Assembly (NCBI GenBank): GCA_017623055.1
Contig: JAGAPX010000026.1
Location: forward strand, 62,001-126,000
Direction of reading: 5' to 3'
Source of the DNA: Phascolarctobacterium sp.
GTDB lineage: Bacteria; Bacillota; Negativicutes; Acidaminococcales; Acidaminococcaceae
DNA length: 64,000 nucleotides
This document shows, piece after piece, positions 9,261 to 16,804 of this stretch. The notes beneath the pieces are model-generated. The model was not told where the DNA came from, searched no databases, and saw nothing but the letters and a program-made list of their open reading frames with translations. The position numbers were made by a program, and so were the translations under genes. Numbering within the stretch: position 1 is the stretch's first letter; every line of letters begins with the position of its first letter.

Positions 9261-10784
9261 ATGGCAAAGGTTATTATGGTGCAGGGGACAATGTCCAATG
9301 CAGGTAAAAGCTTAGTAACAGCAGGCTTGTGCCGTGTGTTTAACCAAGACGGCAAAAAGGTTGCACCCTTTAAATCTCAAAATATGGCTCTTAATTCCTT
9401 TATTACTAAAGAGGGAGCAGAAATGGGACGCGCTCAAGTAGTGCAGGCAGAAGCTGCCGGCATTGAACCTAGCGTACTTATGAACCCTATTCTTTTGAAA
9501 CCCACAAGTGACAGTGGTTCACAAGTTATCGTCAACGGCGAGCCCATTGGTACTATGAGCGCAGGAGAATATTTTAAAATGAAGCACACCCTGCGTCCGA
9601 AGATTATGGAAGCCTACAACAAGCTGGACGAAGATTTTGATGTGATTGTCATTGAAGGAGCAGGCAGTCCTGCGGAAATCAACATTAAAAAAGACGACTT
9701 CGTGAATATGGGTATGGCAAAGATGGCAAAAGCTCCTGTGCTTTTAGTAGCAGATATTGATCGTGGCGGTGTCTTTGCTTCCATTTATGGGACGTTAATG
9801 CTTTTGGAAGAAGATGAACGGGAATTAGTAAAAGGTGTAATCATCAACAAGTTCCGTGGTGATGTAGAAATATTGCGCCCTGGTTTGAAGATGATTGAGG
9901 ATAAAACAGGTGTCCCCATTGTAGGCGTGTTGCCAATGCTTAAAGTTGATATTGAAGATGAGGACAGTCTTTCTGAACGTATCAGTGGGCATAGCGAAGT
10001 GAAGCTAGTAGATATTGCCGTAATTCGTTTGCCCAGAATGTCTAACTACACTGACTTTAATGTTTTTGAACTTATCCCTGGTGTGTCCTTGCGTTATGTA
10101 TCTAGCGTGCGAGAATTAGGCAGCCCGGATATGATTATTATCCCCGGAACCAAGAACACCATTGGCGATTTGAAATGGTTACGTCAATGTGGGTTAGAAG
10201 CTTCTATTTTAAAGAAAGCTAATGATGGAACGGTAGTCTTTGGCATTTGCGGTGGTTACCAGATTTTAGGCAAAAACCTTTCTGACCCCTTAGGTGTTGA
10301 AGATGGTGGTGACGTTCCCGGTATGGGACTTCTTGATGCGGAAACTGTTTTTATCGAAAAGAAACGTACCATTCAAATGGAAGGAAAGTTTGGCGAAGTA
10401 CAAGGTGTCTTTGCTAATTTAAGTGGTAAGCCTTTGTTTGGCTATGAAATTCACTCCGGTGTAACTAATATATATAATGAAGGAAACTCTTTGACAAGTA
10501 TCAAGCCTATTCACGAAGAGGGCGAGATTATGGCGGAAGGTGCGCAAACCGTAAGTGATAAACTTAATGTTTATGGTACCTATGTGCACGGAGTTTTTGA
10601 CTGCGAAGGCATTGCTGCAGGTATTGTAGAAGCTCTGCTGGAAAAGAAAGGTTTGAAGCCGGAAGACATTAAGATTATAAATTTTGCTGATTACAAAAAG
10701 CAGCAGTACGATATTTTGGCAGATAGCATCCGTACAAATCTTGATATGGAAAAGATTTACGAAATTTTGGAAGCTGGTGTGTAA
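9261..10784 (+). CDS. cbiP: Cobyric acid synthase CbiP (CobQ)
   Basis: Amidates the b, d, e and g side chains of adenosylcobyrinate diamide. 507 residues: N-terminal ATPase domain with [10 protein letters not shown] (P-loop, residues 7-16), C-terminal glutaminase domain with nucleophile Cys in [11 protein letters not shown] and His in YVHGVFD. ATG at 9261 used; an alternative GTG at 9252 overlaps the preceding stop. Abuts cobO with no gap. Confidence 0.94.
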   Translation: MAKVIMVQGTMSNAGKSLVTAGLCRVFNQDGKKVAPFKSQNMALNSFITKEGAEMGRAQVVQAEAAGIEPSVLMNPILLKPTSDSGSQVIVNGEPIGTMSAGEYFKMKHTLRPKIMEAYNKLDEDFDVIVIEGAGSPAEINIKKDDFVNMGMAKMAKAPVLLVADIDRGGVFASIYGTLMLLEEDERELVKGVIINKFRGDVEILRPGLKMIEDKTGVPIVGVLPMLKVDIEDEDSLSERISGHSEVKLVDIAVIRLPRMSNYTDFNVFELIPGVSLRYVSSVRELGSPDMIIIPGTKNTIGDLKWLRQCGLEASILKKANDGTVVFGICGGYQILGKNLSDPLGVEDGGDVPGMGLLDAETVFIEKKRTIQMEGKFGEVQGVFANLSGKPLFGYEIHSGVTNIYNEGNSLTSIKPIHEEGEIMAEGAQTVSDKLNVYGTYVHGVFDCEGIAAGIVEALLEKKGLKPEDIKIINFADYKKQQYDILADSIRTNLDMEKIYEILEAGV

Positions 10785-11315
10785 ATGCAGGACGGTGGCT
10801 TGATTCATATTTACTGCGGTGACGGCAAGGGTAAGACTACTGCCGCCTTAGGTTTAACTGTGCGCTGTGCAGGTCATGGTAACAAGGTGCTTTTTGTACA
10901 GTTTTTAAAAAGTTGGGTAACAGGCGAGCTGAATAGCCTGAAGCTTTTTGAAAACGTGGAAGTGTTACGTGCTAAGGAAACTGCAAAATTTACCTTCCAG
11001 ATGACGAAAGAAGAAAAAGCACAGGTTACTAAAGACCATTTAGCATTGTTTGAAGTTGTGAAAACTAAATGCGTCAGCGAAAAAATAGACTTGCTTATTT
11101 TAGACGAGATTGTTGGTGCTTGTGATAGAGGAGTCTTTGATAAAGAAGCCTTGGTAGATTTTTTAAAGAATAAGCCTCAGGAATTAGAGGTTGTGATGAC
11201 GGGGCGTAATCCTTTTCCGGAATTGATAGAGCTTGCCGATTACGTGTCAGAAGTTTGTAAACGTAAGCACCCCAAGGATAAAGGAATTATGGCTCGTAAA
11301 GGAATAGAAAGGTAG
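10785..11315 (+). CDS. cobO: Cob(I)alamin/corrinoid adenosyltransferase CobO (BtuR type)
   Basis: Transfers the adenosyl group of ATP to Co(I) corrinoids. 176 residues with the characteristic early P-loop YCGDGKGKTTAALG (residues 8-21), LLILDEIVGACDRG and VMTGRNPFPELIELADYVSE. Starts on the base after the cbiP stop, so the two are coupled. Lysine-rich C terminus is usual for the family. Confidence 0.93.
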   Translation: MQDGGLIHIYCGDGKGKTTAALGLTVRCAGHGNKVLFVQFLKSWVTGELNSLKLFENVEVLRAKETAKFTFQMTKEEKAQVTKDHLALFEVVKTKCVSEKIDLLILDEIVGACDRGVFDKEALVDFLKNKPQELEVVMTGRNPFPELIELADYVSEVCKRKHPKDKGIMARKGIER

Positions 11316-11323
11316 TGTAAGAA

Positions 11324-11953
11324 ATGGAATTACAAAATGTTTTGCCTGCGGATATTGAAAAGCGCAGTATGGAAATTATTGGCGAAGAATTGGGTCAAAT
11401 ACATATTGACGAAGAAAAACTGGACATTGTAAAACGTGTTATCCATACTTCTGCAGACTTTGACTACGCGCGCACCTTACTTTTTTCTGAAGGTGTAGTT
11501 GAAAAAGCTTTGGAAGCTTTAAAAAAAGGTGCAACCATCGTAACCGATACTAATATGGCTTGTACCGGTATTAACAAAATGGGCTTGAATAAACTTGGCG
11601 CGAAGGCAGTATGCTTCATGGCAGATGCTGACGTGGCGAAACGTGCCAAAGAAGCTGGTTCTACTCGTGCAGCAGCTTGCATGGAAAAGGCTTGTGAAAT
11701 TGAAGGTCCTGTTATCATTGCCGTAGGCAATGCTCCTACCGCGTTAGTTCGTCTTGATGAACTGGTTAAGGAAGGCAAGATTAAACCGGAGCTGGTAATT
11801 GGTGTACCTGTTGGTTTTGTCAACGTGGTAGAATCTAAGGAAATCATTATGCAAACTGGCGTGCCTTACATTGTAGCGAGAGGTCGTAAGGGCGGTAGCA
11901 ACGTGGCTGCTGCAATTTGTAATGCGCTTATCTACAAATTAATTGAAAGATAA
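11324..11953 (+). CDS. cbiC: Cobalt-precorrin-8 methylmutase CbiC
   Basis: Moves the C11 methyl group to C12, giving cobyrinate. 209 residues, normal size; key blocks are VKRVIHTSADFDYA (with the active-site His), TDTNMACTGINK and VGNAPTALVRL, then IGVPVGFVNVVESKE. Last gene of the operon: a hairpin with a T run follows after 12 bases. Ring genes CbiD, CbiL and the cobaltochelatase, and late genes cobU/S/T, are not in this window. Confidence 0.94.
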   Translation: MELQNVLPADIEKRSMEIIGEELGQIHIDEEKLDIVKRVIHTSADFDYARTLLFSEGVVEKALEALKKGATIVTDTNMACTGINKMGLNKLGAKAVCFMADADVAKRAKEAGSTRAAACMEKACEIEGPVIIAVGNAPTALVRLDELVKEGKIKPELVIGVPVGFVNVVESKEIIMQTGVPYIVARGRKGGSNVAAAICNALIYKLIER

Positions 11954-11965
11954 ATTTTAAAAGAC

Positions 11966-11997
11966 TCTTGTTCGAAATGAGCAGGAAGTTTTTTGAG
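11966..11997 (+). terminator. Probable intrinsic terminator of the cobalamin operon
   Basis: An 8-bp stem (11966-11973 with 11979-11986, including G-U pairs, 5-base loop) is followed by AGTTTTTT. It lies just after the cbiC stop. Confidence 0.6.
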
Positions 11998-12089
11998 GAC
12001 AGAGCAAGCTTTTTGTTTACTGTTTCCTGTTAAAAACTTTACACTTATTTGCCGAATTAAATCTTGAAAAACAAAATATTGCATTCTAC

Positions 12090-12118
12090 TTGACTGTTGT
12101 ACACGAAAAGAGTAGAAT
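12090..12118 (+). promoter_or_regulatory. Sigma-A-type promoter of the aro leader/operon
   Basis: TTGACT (12090-12095), 17-bp spacer, TAGAAT (12113-12118): five of six matches in each hexamer with ideal spacing. A 7-bp inverted repeat, ATTCTAC (12083-12089) and GTAGAAT (12112-12118), brackets the promoter and could be an operator. Expected start of transcription is near 12125. Confidence 0.8.
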
Positions 12119-12173
12119 TACCACAATAGCTTTTGAACACAAAGGCGTAATCTATTTTTGCAGGTGAATTAAA

Positions 12174-12275
12174 ATGGACATTGTTTTGAAAAACACTGCA
12201 GTTGAATACGGCTACTTTGCACCGGTCTTTAGAAACTACTTTAGCACCGGCTTTTTTGCTTGCCAAAATTCATAA
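12174..12275 (+). CDS. Aromatic-rich leader peptide of the aro operon (33 aa)
   Basis: A 33-codon frame with a ribosome site (GCAGGTG, 12160-12166) begins about 50 bases after the predicted transcription start. Residues 12-28 read YGYFAPVFRNYFSTGFF: three Tyr (TAC) and five Phe (TTT) codons in 17. It precedes a strong terminator and then the DAHP synthase, TyrA and PheA genes. This is the architecture of classical translation-coupled attenuation, where scarce charged tRNA-Tyr or tRNA-Phe stalls the ribosome and favours readthrough. A short CCGGT/ACCGG stem (12222-12226 with 12246-12250) lies inside the coding part. Function is inferred; the codon enrichment is seen directly. Confidence 0.75.
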   Translation: MDIVLKNTAVEYGYFAPVFRNYFSTGFFACQNS

Positions 12276-12305
12276 TGCAGTTGTATCGTAAACAGTGCCT
12301 TTTTA

Positions 12306-12325
12306 GGTGATAGGTTTTAATCACC
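12306..12325 (+). promoter_or_regulatory. Leader RNA hairpin between leader peptide and attenuator terminator
   Basis: GGTGAT (12306-12311) pairs with ATCACC (12320-12325). Just upstream GCCTTT (12297-12302) can pair with AAGGGC (12346-12351), the left arm of the terminator, enclosing this hairpin; that is a possible antiterminator. Pairing was judged by eye only. Confidence 0.4.
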
Positions 12326-12345
12326 ACAACAGATATGTTTTTTAC

Positions 12346-12379
12346 AAGGGCTCTCTTACGAGAGCCCTTTTTAATTTTA
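12346..12379 (+). terminator. Strong intrinsic terminator in the aro leader (attenuator)
   Basis: Perfect 10-bp stem (12346-12355 with 12360-12369; AAGGGCTCTC and its complement), TTAC loop, then T-rich TTTTTAATTTT when the last stem bases are counted. It sits about 70 bases past the leader-peptide stop and about 130 bases before aroF, so operon transcripts must read through it. Confidence 0.85.
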
Positions 12380-12506
12380 AGCGAGCGGCGATACATTACC
12401 TAGGGAGGTAAATAATCGTGGTGGTAAGTTTAAAGAAAAATACTAAAAGCATCATCTGCATAGTAAAATTTTAAGCTTACATGAACAACAAAGGAGAGAA
12501 ATTTTT

Positions 12507-13520
12507 ATGGTAATCGTATTCAAACCCAATGCACCCCAAGAAACTAAAGCTGGTATTAAACAAAAACTTGAAAATCAAGGCTATATGATAAATGAAATTA
12601 CCGGTATCGGTAATACTATTTTCGGTATTATTGGTGACACCAGTGCGCTAGATATTAACCAACTGCGTATTTATGATTGCGTAGAAAAAGTTCTGCGTGT
12701 ATCCGAACCTTTCAAACGTGCTAACCGTGCTTTCCATCCGGAAGACAGCATCATCAATGTTGGCGGAGTTCCCATTGGCGGTCGTAAGATTCAAGTTATG
12801 GCAGGTCCCTGCTCCGTTGAAAGTGAAGAACAAGTAATCGCAGTTGCTAAATCCGTAAAAATGGGCGGCGCAAGCTTGCTTCGTGGTGGCGCGTTCAAAC
12901 CCAGAACTTCCCCCTACAGCTTCCAAGGCTTGAAAGAATTAGGTCTTGATTATCTGAAAGCTGCTCGCGAAGAAACCGGTCTTCCCATCGTAACTGAAAT
13001 TATGAGCGCTGATAAAATTGAACGCTTCGTAGAAGACGTTGACGTAATTCAAGTAGGCGCACGCAATATGCAAAACTTCGAGCTTTTGAAAGAGCTGGGC
13101 AAAATCCGCACTCCTATTTTGTTGAAACGTGGTCTTTCTGCAACTATTGAAGAATGGATTATGTCTGCAGAATATATTATGGCTGGCGGTAACGAAAACG
13201 TTATCCTGTGTGAACGTGGTGTTAGAACTTTTGAAACCTTCACCCGCAACACTTTGGACTTGAGCGCAATCCCCGCAGTTAAAAAATTGAGCCATTTGCC
13301 GGTAATCGTTGACCCGTCTCACGCAGCAGGCTTGTGGTGGATGGTAGAACCCTTGGCAAAAGCAGCAGTAGCTGTTGGCGCTGACGGTTTACTCATTGAA
13401 GTACATAATGATCCTGAACACGCAAAATGTGACGGCGCACAGTCCTTGAAACCGGAACGCTTTGCACATCTCATGGGCGAACTGAAAGGCATCGCTCAAA
13501 TCGTAGGTAGAGACCTGTAA
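12507..13520 (+). CDS. aroF: DAHP synthase, type I-beta with N-terminal ferredoxin-like domain (copy 1)
   Basis: Condenses phosphoenolpyruvate and erythrose-4-phosphate, the first shikimate step. 337 residues: ferredoxin-like (FL) regulatory domain (about 1-65) and TIM-barrel catalytic domain from about residue 90, with AGPCSVES, GGAFKPRTSPYSFQG and VDPSHAAG. The layout is that of the Thermotoga maritima enzyme. Remembered Tyr-binding positions His29 and Ser31 of that enzyme are Asn29 and Ile31 here, unlike copy 2, so feedback specificity may be altered. Start supported by AAAGGAGAG. Confidence 0.94.
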   Translation: MVIVFKPNAPQETKAGIKQKLENQGYMINEITGIGNTIFGIIGDTSALDINQLRIYDCVEKVLRVSEPFKRANRAFHPEDSIINVGGVPIGGRKIQVMAGPCSVESEEQVIAVAKSVKMGGASLLRGGAFKPRTSPYSFQGLKELGLDYLKAAREETGLPIVTEIMSADKIERFVEDVDVIQVGARNMQNFELLKELGKIRTPILLKRGLSATIEEWIMSAEYIMAGGNENVILCERGVRTFETFTRNTLDLSAIPAVKKLSHLPVIVDPSHAAGLWWMVEPLAKAAVAVGADGLLIEVHNDPEHAKCDGAQSLKPERFAHLMGELKGIAQIVGRDL

Positions 13521-13533
13521 TTTTGTAGCATTT

Positions 13534-13607
13534 GTAGTATTGTAGAAGCACAATTTAAAATTGTCTAGGTTAAGCATTCGCTTTAGCTATAGAGTAGTAT
13601 TGTAGAA
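13534..13607 (+). repeat. 14-bp direct repeat between the two aroF genes
   Basis: GTAGTATTGTAGAA occurs at 13534-13547 and again at 13594-13607, exactly 60 bases apart, with further TTTGTAG units around it. A 15-bp palindrome-like element (ACAATTT-A-AAATTGT, 13551-13565) lies between. Function unknown; possibly a relic of the gene duplication. Confidence 0.6.
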
Positions 13608-13637
13608 TTTGTAGGATAGTAAAGGAGCGAAAAGATT

Positions 13638-14651
13638 ATGATTATCGTATTTAAACCTAATGCACCCCAAGAGGCTAAGCTCAAAGTAAGAGCAAAATTG
13701 GAAAACCATGGCTTCGTCATTCATGAAAGTAATGGTTTGAACATTACCTTGTATGGCATTGTTGGTGACACCAGCGCTTTTGACATGCGCACTTTGATTG
13801 CAGATGATTGCATCGAAAAAATTATGCGCGTGCAAGAACCCTTTAAGCGTGCCAACCGTATGTTCCATCCGGAAGACAGCATTGTTAATGTGGGCGGAGT
13901 TCCCATTGGTGGACGCAAGATTCAGGTTATTGCTGGTCCCTGTTCTGTTGAAAGTATGGAGCAAGTTACAAGCGTTGCAAAATCTGTAAAACTTGGTGGC
14001 GCAACCTTAATGCGTGGCGGTGCCTTCAAACCCAGAACTTCTCCCTACAGCTTCCAAGGTTTAAAAGAGCTTGGGCTTGATTACCTCAAAGCTGCTAAAG
14101 AAGAAACCGGTTTGCCAATCGTAACAGAGATTATGAGCGCAGATAAGATTGAACGCTTCGTAGAAGACGTTGACCTTATTCAAGTAGGCGCGCGTAATAT
14201 GCAAAACTTCGAGCTTTTGAAGGAGCTTGGTAAAATCCGCACTCCTATTTTGCTGAAACGTGGTCTTTCTGCAACCATTGAAGAATGGATTATGTCCGCA
14301 GAATACATTATGGCTGGTGGTAACGAAAACGTAATTTTGTGTGAGCGTGGTATCAGAACCTTTGAAACTTTTACCCGCAATACTTTAGATTTAAGTGCAA
14401 TCCCTGCGGTGAAAAAGCTGAGCCATTTGCCGGTAATTGTTGACCCCAGTCATGCGGCAGGTTTGTCCTGGATGGTAGAGCCTTTGGCAAAAGCAGCAAT
14501 CGCTGTTGGTGCAGATGGTCTAATTATAGAAGTACATAACGATCCTGAACACGCTTTGTGCGATGGTGCACAATCACTGCGACCGGAAACCTTTGCTCAT
14601 CTGATGGGCGAACTGAAAGGCATTGCGCAAATCGTTGGTAGAGATTTGTAA
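13638..14651 (+). CDS. aroF: DAHP synthase, type I-beta with N-terminal ferredoxin-like domain (copy 2)
   Basis: Tandem paralogue of the gene before it, the same 337 residues long and almost identical in the catalytic barrel; most differences lie in the FL domain (residues 1-65). It retains His29 and Ser31, the positions remembered as contacting tyrosine in the T. maritima enzyme, so Tyr-sensitive feedback is plausible. AAAGGAGCG precedes the ATG. Copies 1 and 2 may be isozymes with different inhibition, as AroF/AroG/AroH are in E. coli (unrelated regulatory design). Confidence 0.93.
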   Translation: MIIVFKPNAPQEAKLKVRAKLENHGFVIHESNGLNITLYGIVGDTSAFDMRTLIADDCIEKIMRVQEPFKRANRMFHPEDSIVNVGGVPIGGRKIQVIAGPCSVESMEQVTSVAKSVKLGGATLMRGGAFKPRTSPYSFQGLKELGLDYLKAAKEETGLPIVTEIMSADKIERFVEDVDLIQVGARNMQNFELLKELGKIRTPILLKRGLSATIEEWIMSAEYIMAGGNENVILCERGIRTFETFTRNTLDLSAIPAVKKLSHLPVIVDPSHAAGLSWMVEPLAKAAIAVGADGLIIEVHNDPEHALCDGAQSLRPETFAHLMGELKGIAQIVGRDL

Positions 14652-14672
14652 TATATAAAGGAAGAAAAATTT

Positions 14673-15737
14673 ATGATAATCGTATTTAAACCCAACGCTC
14701 CTGAGGAAGCTAAGTTAAGAGTTAGAGTACAATTAGAAAATCAAGGCTTCATTATTCATGAAAGTAAGGGCGCCAATATTACCTTATTCGGTATCGTAGG
14801 TGATACCAGTAATTTTGATGCTACTCCCTTTATGGAAGATGAAGCTGTTGAGCAAGTGGTAGAGATTACCAAGCGTGGTAGAAGCACCAAGTGGGAACAG
14901 CTAAAGTTCGCTATTATCGGAATGGGGCTTATAGGTGGCTCCTATGCCAAGGCGCTTCGTAATTTGGGCGTAAAAAATATTATTGCCGTGGAAATAGATA
15001 AAGAGGTTTGCCTGCAAGTACAACGCTTGGGGCTTGCCAATCTTGTTTTGACGGAACCCAACGAAGCCTTACGAGAAGCAGACGTAATTATTTGCGCTGT
15101 GTACCCGGAAAGCATTGTGGAATTTTTGCGTAACAATGTGCAGTATTTTAAGGAAGATGTTTTGATTACAGATGTTTCCGGTATTAAGGGCACGCTGACG
15201 AGGGACGCACACGCAGAGCTGAAGGTGGGGATGGAGTTTATCTCCGGTCACCCGATGGCAGGTCGTCAAGGCAGTGGCTTAGGTATGAGCGAAGCAGAAA
15301 TCTTCCGCGACGCTAACTACATTATCGTTCCCGAAAAGCACAACCGCGAAGACACTATTCAATGGCTGGAAAAATTTGCCATGGCTTTAGGTTGTCGCAA
15401 TACTGTAAGAGTAACTCCGGAAGAACACGATAGAATTATTGCCTATACCAGTAATCTTACCCACGTAACAGCAGTTGCTCTGATGAATAGCATTTCCTAC
15501 AATGATAAAACTAAATTTTTCGTGGCAGGCAGCTTTAAGGATGGCTCCCGCGTTGCGGATATTAACCCGGAACTGTGGTGCAGTTTGTTCCTTGCCAATA
15601 AGGAAAAGGTTGCCGACGAAATTGATAAATATATTGAACAGCTTGACCTGTGGCGCAAGGCTTTGCGTGCAGGTGATGGCGAGCAGATGAAGGACATGAT
15701 GCGTGTTGCTGCTGCCAGAAGAAAGGAACTCTACTAA
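14673..15737 (+). CDS. tyrA: Prephenate dehydrogenase TyrA fused to an N-terminal DAHP-synthase-type ferredoxin-like domain
   Basis: NAD(P)-dependent oxidative decarboxylation of prephenate to 4-hydroxyphenylpyruvate. 354 residues, longer than a typical 280-300-residue core. Residues 1-60 (VFKPNAPEEAK..., ENQGFIIHESKG) are clearly homologous to the FL domain of the two upstream aroF genes and keep His29/Ser31; the NAD-binding loop IIGMGLIGGSYAKAL begins near residue 74, followed by SGHPMAGRQGSG. There is no C-terminal ACT domain, so the FL domain probably replaces it as Tyr sensor. No internal stop or frame break separates the parts. The stop overlaps the aroB ATG (TAATG). Confidence 0.92.
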   Translation: MIIVFKPNAPEEAKLRVRVQLENQGFIIHESKGANITLFGIVGDTSNFDATPFMEDEAVEQVVEITKRGRSTKWEQLKFAIIGMGLIGGSYAKALRNLGVKNIIAVEIDKEVCLQVQRLGLANLVLTEPNEALREADVIICAVYPESIVEFLRNNVQYFKEDVLITDVSGIKGTLTRDAHAELKVGMEFISGHPMAGRQGSGLGMSEAEIFRDANYIIVPEKHNREDTIQWLEKFAMALGCRNTVRVTPEEHDRIIAYTSNLTHVTAVALMNSISYNDKTKFFVAGSFKDGSRVADINPELWCSLFLANKEKVADEIDKYIEQLDLWRKALRAGDGEQMKDMMRVAAARRKELY

Positions 15738-16801
15738 TGAAGAAAATTCATGTTGATTTAGGAAAACATGCTTATGATATAGAAATTGGTGCTGGCTTGT
15801 TGCCAACTATTGGGGCGAAGGTTGCTGCCCTCGTACCCAAGGCAAGTAAAGCGGTTATCGTCAGCGATACCAACGTTGCCCCCTTGTACGGCGAAGCTTT
15901 GCAGAAAAGTTTGACGGAAGCTGGCTTGCCTGCTACTATCGTTACCATCGAAGCGGGTGAGCAAAGCAAGAACATGCAGGTGCTTAGTAACGTGCTGGAG
16001 CAAATTGCAGAAAGTGGTTTGACCCGTAGTGACGTGCTGGTAACTTTAGGTGGCGGTGTTGTAGGTGATTTAGGTGGCTTTGCTGCAGCAAGCTTTATGC
16101 GTGGCATTGCCTTTGTCCAAGTTCCTACTTCCCTCCTTGCGCAGATAGATAGTAGCGTTGGCGGTAAGGTTGCCGTAGATTTAAAGGCTGGCAAAAATTT
16201 GGCAGGCGCCTTCTACCAACCTAAAGGCGTGTTCATCGACACGGATTTACTTGCTACACTGCCTACGCGCTTCTTGCACGACGGATTGGCAGAAGCAATT
16301 AAGTATGGCTGCATTCAAGACGAAGTTCTTTTCGACAAAATTGCCAACTACGAAAATGACGCAGAGCTTTTGGCAGATATCGGTAGCGTGGTGGCAACCT
16401 GTTGTGCGATTAAGGCTCGCATTGTAGAGCAGGACGAGTTCGATACTGGCTTGCGTGGTATCTTGAACTTTGGTCATACCCTCGGTCATGCGGTGGAACA
16501 ACACTACAGTTATGGTGAATATACCCACGGCGAAGGTGTTGCCATTGGTATGTACCAAATCACCAAACGCACGGAAGAACTTGGCATGACACCCGCAGGT
16601 ACTGCAGAAAAGATTGCTAACGTCTTGAAAAAATATGCTCTCCCTATTGAAGCTGGCGTGGAAAAGGCTTTGCTTCTTGATACAATGGCGAAGGATAAAA
16701 AGAAATCCGGTAACTCCATTACCTTGATTGTTTTGGACAAGATGGGTGATGGCAGATTACATAAAATAAATTGGCAGGAAGTGCCTAACTATTTGGGGTA
16801 A
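15737..16801 (+). CDS. aroB: 3-dehydroquinate synthase AroB
   Basis: Cyclises DAHP to 3-dehydroquinate with NAD and a divalent metal. 354 residues, usual length. Family blocks: TLGGGVVGDLGGFAAASFMRG (split by position, about residues 96-116), QVPTSLLAQIDSSVGGKVAVD, and the metal-binding NFGHTLGHAVEQ and HGEGVAIGM. Translationally coupled to tyrA by a one-base overlap. Confidence 0.95.
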   Translation: MKKIHVDLGKHAYDIEIGAGLLPTIGAKVAALVPKASKAVIVSDTNVAPLYGEALQKSLTEAGLPATIVTIEAGEQSKNMQVLSNVLEQIAESGLTRSDVLVTLGGGVVGDLGGFAAASFMRGIAFVQVPTSLLAQIDSSVGGKVAVDLKAGKNLAGAFYQPKGVFIDTDLLATLPTRFLHDGLAEAIKYGCIQDEVLFDKIANYENDAELLADIGSVVATCCAIKARIVEQDEFDTGLRGILNFGHTLGHAVEQHYSYGEYTHGEGVAIGMYQITKRTEELGMTPAGTAEKIANVLKKYALPIEAGVEKALLLDTMAKDKKKSGNSITLIVLDKMGDGRLHKINWQEVPNYLG

Positions 16802-16804
16802 ACC

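Noticed and set aside
12057-12266. 69-codon minus-strand frame in the aro leader
   Set aside because: No ribosome site or homology; the plus-strand leader peptide explains the same DNA better.
11954-12506. T-box or other tRNA-binding riboswitch ahead of the aro operon
   Set aside because: The conserved T-box sequence (TGGNACCGCG) is not present before the terminator.
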